From Caryophanales bacterium UBA3835 (lineage in GTDB: Bacteria; Bacillota_I; Bacilli_A; RFN20; CAG-826): a stretch of DNA of 8,306 bases. The stretch spans positions 1 through 8,306 of the forward strand of contig DGHZ01000025.1 of NCBI GenBank assembly GCA_002392945.1. Direction: 5' to 3'. Position numbers and translations under genes: made by a program. Positions 5,428 through 8,306 of the stretch are shown here, piece after piece; the stretch's first letter is position 1; each line of letters starts with the position of its first letter. Under the pieces are notes generated by a model. The model was not told where the DNA came from, did no database searches, and saw only the letters and a program-made list of their open reading frames with translations.

Positions 5428-6305
5428 TCTCTCCAATCTTTAATGAATTTACCGCTCCTTAGCATTTCAATCTCTTGTTTATAAGGAGCTTTTTCATTGT
5501 AATAAGGCGTTTCAAGAATCATAGGAATTCCTTTTAATAAAGGATGATGAACAACTTTATATAATGTATCAAATCCTAAATAACCATAGCCAATATTTTC
5601 ATGACGGTCTTTATGAGCACCAATTGGATTTTTAGTGTCGTTAACATGAACAACTAATAATCTATCTAAACCAATGACCTTATCAAATTCTTTTAGAATT
5701 TCATCAAAGTTTTCAACATTGTATCCAGCGTCATTAATGTGGCAAGTATCTAAGCAAACGCCTAAGCGTTCTTTGTGGTTACAATGGTCAATAATAGAAT
5801 GAATCTCTTCAAAGGTAATACCTATTTCATGCCCTTTTCCCGACATTGTCTCTAATGCAATTTTTACATCTGTGCCGTCTGTAGAAAATGCTAAATCTAA
5901 GGCTTTGGCTAACGCCAAAATGCCGTTTTCTACACCCATTCCGACGTGACTTCCAGGATGTAAAACTAAAGTTTTAACGCCAAACGCTGCTGTTCTTCTA
6001 AGTTCACTGACAATTGTATTGATAGACATTTCCCATAACTCTGGTTTTGTATAATTTGCAGCATTAATAATATAAGGAGCGTGAACAATAAGTTTAGATT
6101 CATCAAATCCAGCTTCTCTAAGAAGCTTTCTTCCTTCTTCTATTTTTAATTCTCCGAGTGGCTTACGGAATGAATTTTGTGGTGCGCCTGTATAAAACAT
6201 AAAGGTATTAGATCCATAGGATATTGCTTCTTTTACAGAACCTACAAAAAAATCAGGAGCGTTCATACTTACATGACTGCCAATATATAATTCAGGTTTT
6301 TCCAT
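5424..6305 (-). CDS. nfo: Endonuclease IV (AP endonuclease)
   Basis: Zinc-dependent apurinic/apyrimidinic endonuclease that cleaves 5' to abasic sites in base excision repair. The 293-residue TIM barrel keeps all nine metal ligands of the E. coli Nfo pattern: H75 (HAPY), H116 (LHPG), E152 (LETMSG), D186 and H189 (CLDTCH), H220 (VHVNDTK), D233 and H235 (HKDRHENIG) and E265 (LETP). Spacings match E. coli closely (for example 220-233-235 against 216-229-231). The N-terminus IGSHVSM is also typical. The ATG at 6305 is supported by AGAGGAT (complement of 6314-6320), about 8 nt upstream. It is divergent from ispH across only 36 nt holding a perfect palindrome, and convergent with ispG with overlapping stop codons (TAG here). 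Repair and isoprenoid genes are not functionally linked; the adjacency looks like inherited gene order. Confidence 0.97.
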   Translation of the reverse strand: MEKPELYIGSHVSMNAPDFFVGSVKEAISYGSNTFMFYTGAPQNSFRKPLGELKIEEGRKLLREAGFDESKLIVHAPYIINAANYTKPELWEMSINTIVSELRRTAAFGVKTLVLHPGSHVGMGVENGILALAKALDLAFSTDGTDVKIALETMSGKGHEIGITFEEIHSIIDHCNHKERLGVCLDTCHINDAGYNVENFDEILKEFDKVIGLDRLLVVHVNDTKNPIGAHKDRHENIGYGYLGFDTLYKVVHHPLLKGIPMILETPYYNEKAPYKQEIEMLRSGKFIKDWRD

Positions 6306-6322
6306 ATTTTGCTATCCTCTGG

Positions 6323-6338
6323 AATATGTTAACATATT
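6323..6338. promoter_or_regulatory. Perfect 16-bp palindrome carrying opposed nfo and ispH -10 elements
   Basis: AATATGTT-AACATATT is a perfect palindrome in the 36-nt nfo/ispH gap. Each strand reads TGT-TAACAT, an extended -10. For ispH the hexamer (6330-6335) ends 6 nt before the ATG, with TTTTGC (6307-6312) 17 nt upstream. For nfo the hexamer (6331-6326) gives a start near 6320, just at the Shine-Dalgarno. The two promoters overlap completely, so polymerase could occupy only one at a time. A dimeric repressor site is the alternative reading. Confidence 0.5.
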
Positions 6339-6341
6339 TTT

Positions 6342-7208
6342 ATGAAAGTTACCTTAGTAAAACCTCAAGGATTTTGTTCTGGTGTATTAAAAGCTGTTTC
6401 GATAGCTAAAAAAGCCAAAGAAGAACATCCAGATAAGAATGTTTATATTTTAGGGATGCTTGCCCATAATAAAACCTTAACTGATGATTTAACTAGGGAA
6501 GGTTTAATTACATTAAACGATAGCGATGAATTCGCCGCTATAGAAAGTTTAAAAGCTGGTGATGTTTTAATTTTTACTGCCCATGGACACGGAGAAGAAA
6601 TAGAAAATAAAGCTAAAGAAAAAGGCCTAATAATCTATGACGCAACTTGTTTTAAAGTAAAAAGTAATTTAGAGAAGATCAAACATGAAATCGAACAAGG
6701 CCATCAAGTCATCTATATTGGTCAAATGGGTCATAAAGAAACAAATGCAGCTTTATCAGTTTCAAAAAATGTATCATTATATGATACACAACTACTAATT
6801 AACTACCAATTAATTACTGATAAAAATCCATATGTAATTAATCAAACTACACTCAATTATAAGAGTATAGATAAGTATTATTCTGATATTTTGGAACATG
6901 TTCCAGGCGCTAGAATTGAAAATGAAATCTGTGCCGCTACTAGATTAAGACAAGAAGCTGTTACTAAAATTGATAAAGATACTGATTTAATTATTGTTGT
7001 CGGGCATCAAAAATCTAGTAATTCAAATAAATTATTTGAAATTGCTAAATCCAATTATCCTGATGCCTTTGTTTTAATGGTCAACGATTTAAGGGAGTTG
7101 TCCGCTATTAAAGACATAGAAACAAAAAGAAAAGCCTCTGTTATTTCAGGGGCTTCTACTCCACAATACGTTGTGGATGACATTTATAATTATTTGCTTA
7201 GCAAATAA
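6342..7208 (+). CDS. ispH: 4-hydroxy-3-methylbut-2-enyl diphosphate reductase (IspH/LytB)
   Basis: Last enzyme of the MEP pathway: a [4Fe-4S] reductase that turns HMBPP into IPP and DMAPP. In 288 residues it keeps the three cluster cysteines C12 (GFCSGV), C103 (DATC) and C197 (ICAAT). Substrate contacts are H42 (HN), H81 (AHG), H131 and E133 (GHKE), T169 (QTTL), S225-S226-N227 (SSN) and the GASTP loop at 270-274. Variants on usual motifs are DATCFKV for DATCPxV and GHKE for GHPE; the ligands themselves are intact, so I expect activity. MKVTLVKPQGFCSGV is a normal N-terminus, so the ATG at 6342 is right although no Shine-Dalgarno precedes it. Its promoter seems to lie in the palindrome just upstream. 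Its last 11 nt overlap the convergent nif3-like gene, so no separate terminator is visible. It works directly after IspG, encoded on the same strand beyond nfo. Confidence 0.97.
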   Translation: MKVTLVKPQGFCSGVLKAVSIAKKAKEEHPDKNVYILGMLAHNKTLTDDLTREGLITLNDSDEFAAIESLKAGDVLIFTAHGHGEEIENKAKEKGLIIYDATCFKVKSNLEKIKHEIEQGHQVIYIGQMGHKETNAALSVSKNVSLYDTQLLINYQLITDKNPYVINQTTLNYKSIDKYYSDILEHVPGARIENEICAATRLRQEAVTKIDKDTDLIIVVGHQKSSNSNKLFEIAKSNYPDAFVLMVNDLRELSAIKDIETKRKASVISGASTPQYVVDDIYNYLLSK

Positions 7209-7968
7209 CTTTCGGCATTTTCTCGTGATCAACAGTCACGATTTCTAAACTATCATCAAATCCTTCAAGGATTTTTTTCATTGTAGGGATAAAGATTTTT
7301 TCTACTTCGTGAGGTACATCTAAATAATTATATTTAGCGTTAACGATTTCTCTTCTGACATGATGAGGAGCATCTCCAGAAATATAAATATCATATCCTG
7401 CTGCTTTAGCCTCGACCCAGTGTCCAGAACCTCCTCCACCGATTACCGCTACAGATTCTACTACTGGACTACCACATGCAATTAATAAGGCATAATCAAC
7501 ACCTAGTGCCTTTTTAGCAAATCTAGCAAACTCTTCTACTTTCATAGACTCTTTGAGTCTACCGCCACGCATCATAATATTGCCTTCGACAACTTTGACA
7601 TCTTTCAGGCCTAAAGCATTTGCCAAAGCGTCATTCATACCGCCTATTCCAGTATCGAAGTTTGTGTGATAACTATAAACCGGAATATTTAGCCTTGCTA
7701 ATTTATCAAAAAGAACTTTTTTGCTTGGATCTCTTTTATATACTCTAGGTTTGGTTCCATAAATAAACGGATGATGGGTAATCACTAAATCAGGTTTCTC
7801 TTTTTCAATTGTTGGGAATACTTCCCAATCACAATCTAAACATAAGAAAATCTTATGAACATCTTCAGGAAGTTTTCCCACTGCTAAACCAACATAGTCA
7901 TGATTCATCTTGGCGTAGCGTTTTGGAAATTGTTTAGCTAATTTTCTTAAGAGATCTTTAGTCTTCAT
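7198..7968 (-). CDS. Nif3-like dinuclear metal centre protein (DUF34/YqfO-YbgI family), short form
   Basis: Widely conserved protein with a two-metal site, often annotated 'GTP cyclohydrolase 1 type 2' on thin evidence; its role is not settled. In 256 residues the metal-site motifs are ITHHPFIYG (H65, H66), SYHTNFD (H101, D105), IGGGGSG (176-182), ISGDAPHH (196-203) and, near the C-terminus, VPHEVE (H220, E223). The usual 'DNVGLQVG' motif reads DYVGLAVG (24-31). The length matches the compact E. coli YbgI type (about 247); B. subtilis YqfO is about 370 because of an inserted domain, absent here. The ATG lies within the trmK stop (ATGA overlap), so it is probably translationally coupled to trmK, its neighbour in many Bacilli. 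Its 3' end overlaps ispH by 11 nt. Confidence 0.92.
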   Translation of the reverse strand: MKTKDLLRKLAKQFPKRYAKMNHDYVGLAVGKLPEDVHKIFLCLDCDWEVFPTIEKEKPDLVITHHPFIYGTKPRVYKRDPSKKVLFDKLARLNIPVYSYHTNFDTGIGGMNDALANALGLKDVKVVEGNIMMRGGRLKESMKVEEFARFAKKALGVDYALLIACGSPVVESVAVIGGGGSGHWVEAKAAGYDIYISGDAPHHVRREIVNAKYNYLDVPHEVEKIFIPTMKKILEGFDDSLEIVTVDHEKMPKVIC

Positions 7969-8306
7969 AACACTCTTCTAATTCTTTCTTTTTCCTTATC
8001 TAAATCAGAGATTCTATCTCCAGAAAGTTTCTTGGTTGATAATAAATTATCAATTTCAGTAATTCTAGATTGATATTTCTCTTTAAAAGTTAAAGATTTT
8101 TCTTTTCTTAATACTGGACCAAATTCATAGTCATTGTTATCTAAATAAGCACATTCACCAGCAATGAATTTGATTATTTCATAATACTTACCACCATCGT
8201 TGACGATATCTTCATCAGCGATAATATAACCCATATAACAAATTTGTTTTCTCATTTCTGGAATTGAATTATGGGCATCAACAATAATCGTTCTCACATT
8301 TTTAAG
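7965..8306 (-). CDS. trmK: tRNA (adenine(22)-N1)-methyltransferase TrmK, C-terminal part, cut by window edge
   Basis: The frame stays open to the right edge (113 codons plus stop) with no ATG inside it. The first possible start, a GTG at 8297, falls within conserved sequence and is not the real one. What remains is the end of the methyltransferase domain and the C-terminal helical domain. Family features are RTIIVDAHNSIPEMRKQI, then EDIVNDGGKYYEII (the usual 'ED-IV-x-E-x-GK-x-YEI' segment), then FGPVLRKEK. A charged, probably coiled-coil tail (about the last 45 residues, rich in K, E, D and R) follows. The SAM-binding N-terminal half lies outside the window. The family methylates A22 in the tRNA D-loop. 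The stop is TGA at 7967-7965, overlapping the nif3-like ATG as ATGA; this is the one TGA stop in the window and shows TGA is not a Trp codon here. Confidence 0.88.
   Translation of the reverse strand, partial: LKNVRTIIVDAHNSIPEMRKQICYMGYIIADEDIVNDGGKYYEIIKFIAGECAYLDNNDYEFGPVLRKEKSLTFKEKYQSRITEIDNLLSTKKLSGDRISDLDKEKERIRRVL

Noticed and set aside
4301..6338. A shared operator for ispG and ispH (TATGTTA-like strings upstream of both)
   Set aside because: The similarity is explained by TAACAT extended -10 boxes: at 4309-4317 the box points at rpmG and not at ispG. There is no independent evidence for a common regulator.
6224..6409. Plus-strand 61-codon open frame spanning the nfo start and ispH start
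   Set aside because: It overlaps two well-supported genes and the promoter palindrome, and its product resembles no known protein.
7965..8297. A complete 110-residue gene starting at the GTG at 8297
   Set aside because: The frame continues upstream to the window edge, and the sequence is the C-terminal part of TrmK, so the GTG is an internal Val codon.
1..8306. CRISPR array, insertion sequence, toxin-antitoxin or defence system
   Set aside because: There are no spaced repeats, transposase motifs, terminal inverted repeats or small two-gene modules; every gene is a recognisable housekeeping family.

Overview
The window looks like chromosomal housekeeping DNA from a low-GC, AT-rich Gram-positive bacterium, most likely an uncultured member of Bacilli near the Erysipelotrichales, RF39 or Acholeplasma-like lineages. 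The gene set (parE, plsY, yneF, efp, rpmG, trmK/nif3) is typical of Bacilli. Both late MEP-pathway genes (ispG, ispH) are present. TGA ends one gene (trmK) and every Trp codon I checked is TGG, so the standard bacterial code is in use and this is not a UGA-Trp mycoplasma. The exact taxon is inferred. No mobile element, CRISPR array, phage gene, rRNA or tRNA was seen.

Layout. At 1-1525 (minus) lies the N-terminal three quarters of a type IIA topoisomerase B subunit, best called parE, cut by the left edge. It is divergent from plsY (1611-2378, plus), an arrangement also found in Bacillus and Staphylococcus. Convergent terminators fill 2379-2609. On the minus strand then come rpmG (4112-4279), a glyoxalase II-like metallo-beta-lactamase-fold gene (3448-4080), efp (2842-3399) and yneF (2610-2828). 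On the right half, genes alternate strand: ispG (+), nfo (-), ispH (+), nif3-like (-) and trmK (-, cut by the right edge). Both convergent pairs there overlap at their 3' ends (4 and 11 nt), and trmK/nif3 share an ATGA overlap.

How the genes relate. IspG and IspH carry out the last two MEP-pathway steps to IPP and DMAPP. PlsY commits acyl-phosphate and glycerol-3-phosphate to phospholipid synthesis. EF-P, L33 and TrmK serve translation. ParE and Nfo serve chromosome topology and DNA repair. From memory, the right-hand order (trmK-nif3-ispH-nfo-ispG-rpmG-MBL-efp) follows the B. subtilis chromosome with intervening genes removed, while yneF and plsY/parE match a second B. subtilis neighbourhood.

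What stands out. (1) EF-P has lost the KPGKG modification loop; Met32 sits where B. subtilis has its modified Lys32. (2) Promoters are compact and palindromic: perfect inverted repeats cover the -10 boxes of parE/plsY, efp and nfo/ispH, giving probable mutually exclusive divergent promoters. (3) ispG, ispH and the MBL gene lack a Shine-Dalgarno and have -10-like boxes 5-7 nt before ATG, suggesting leaderless mRNAs. No clearly new multi-gene system is visible.
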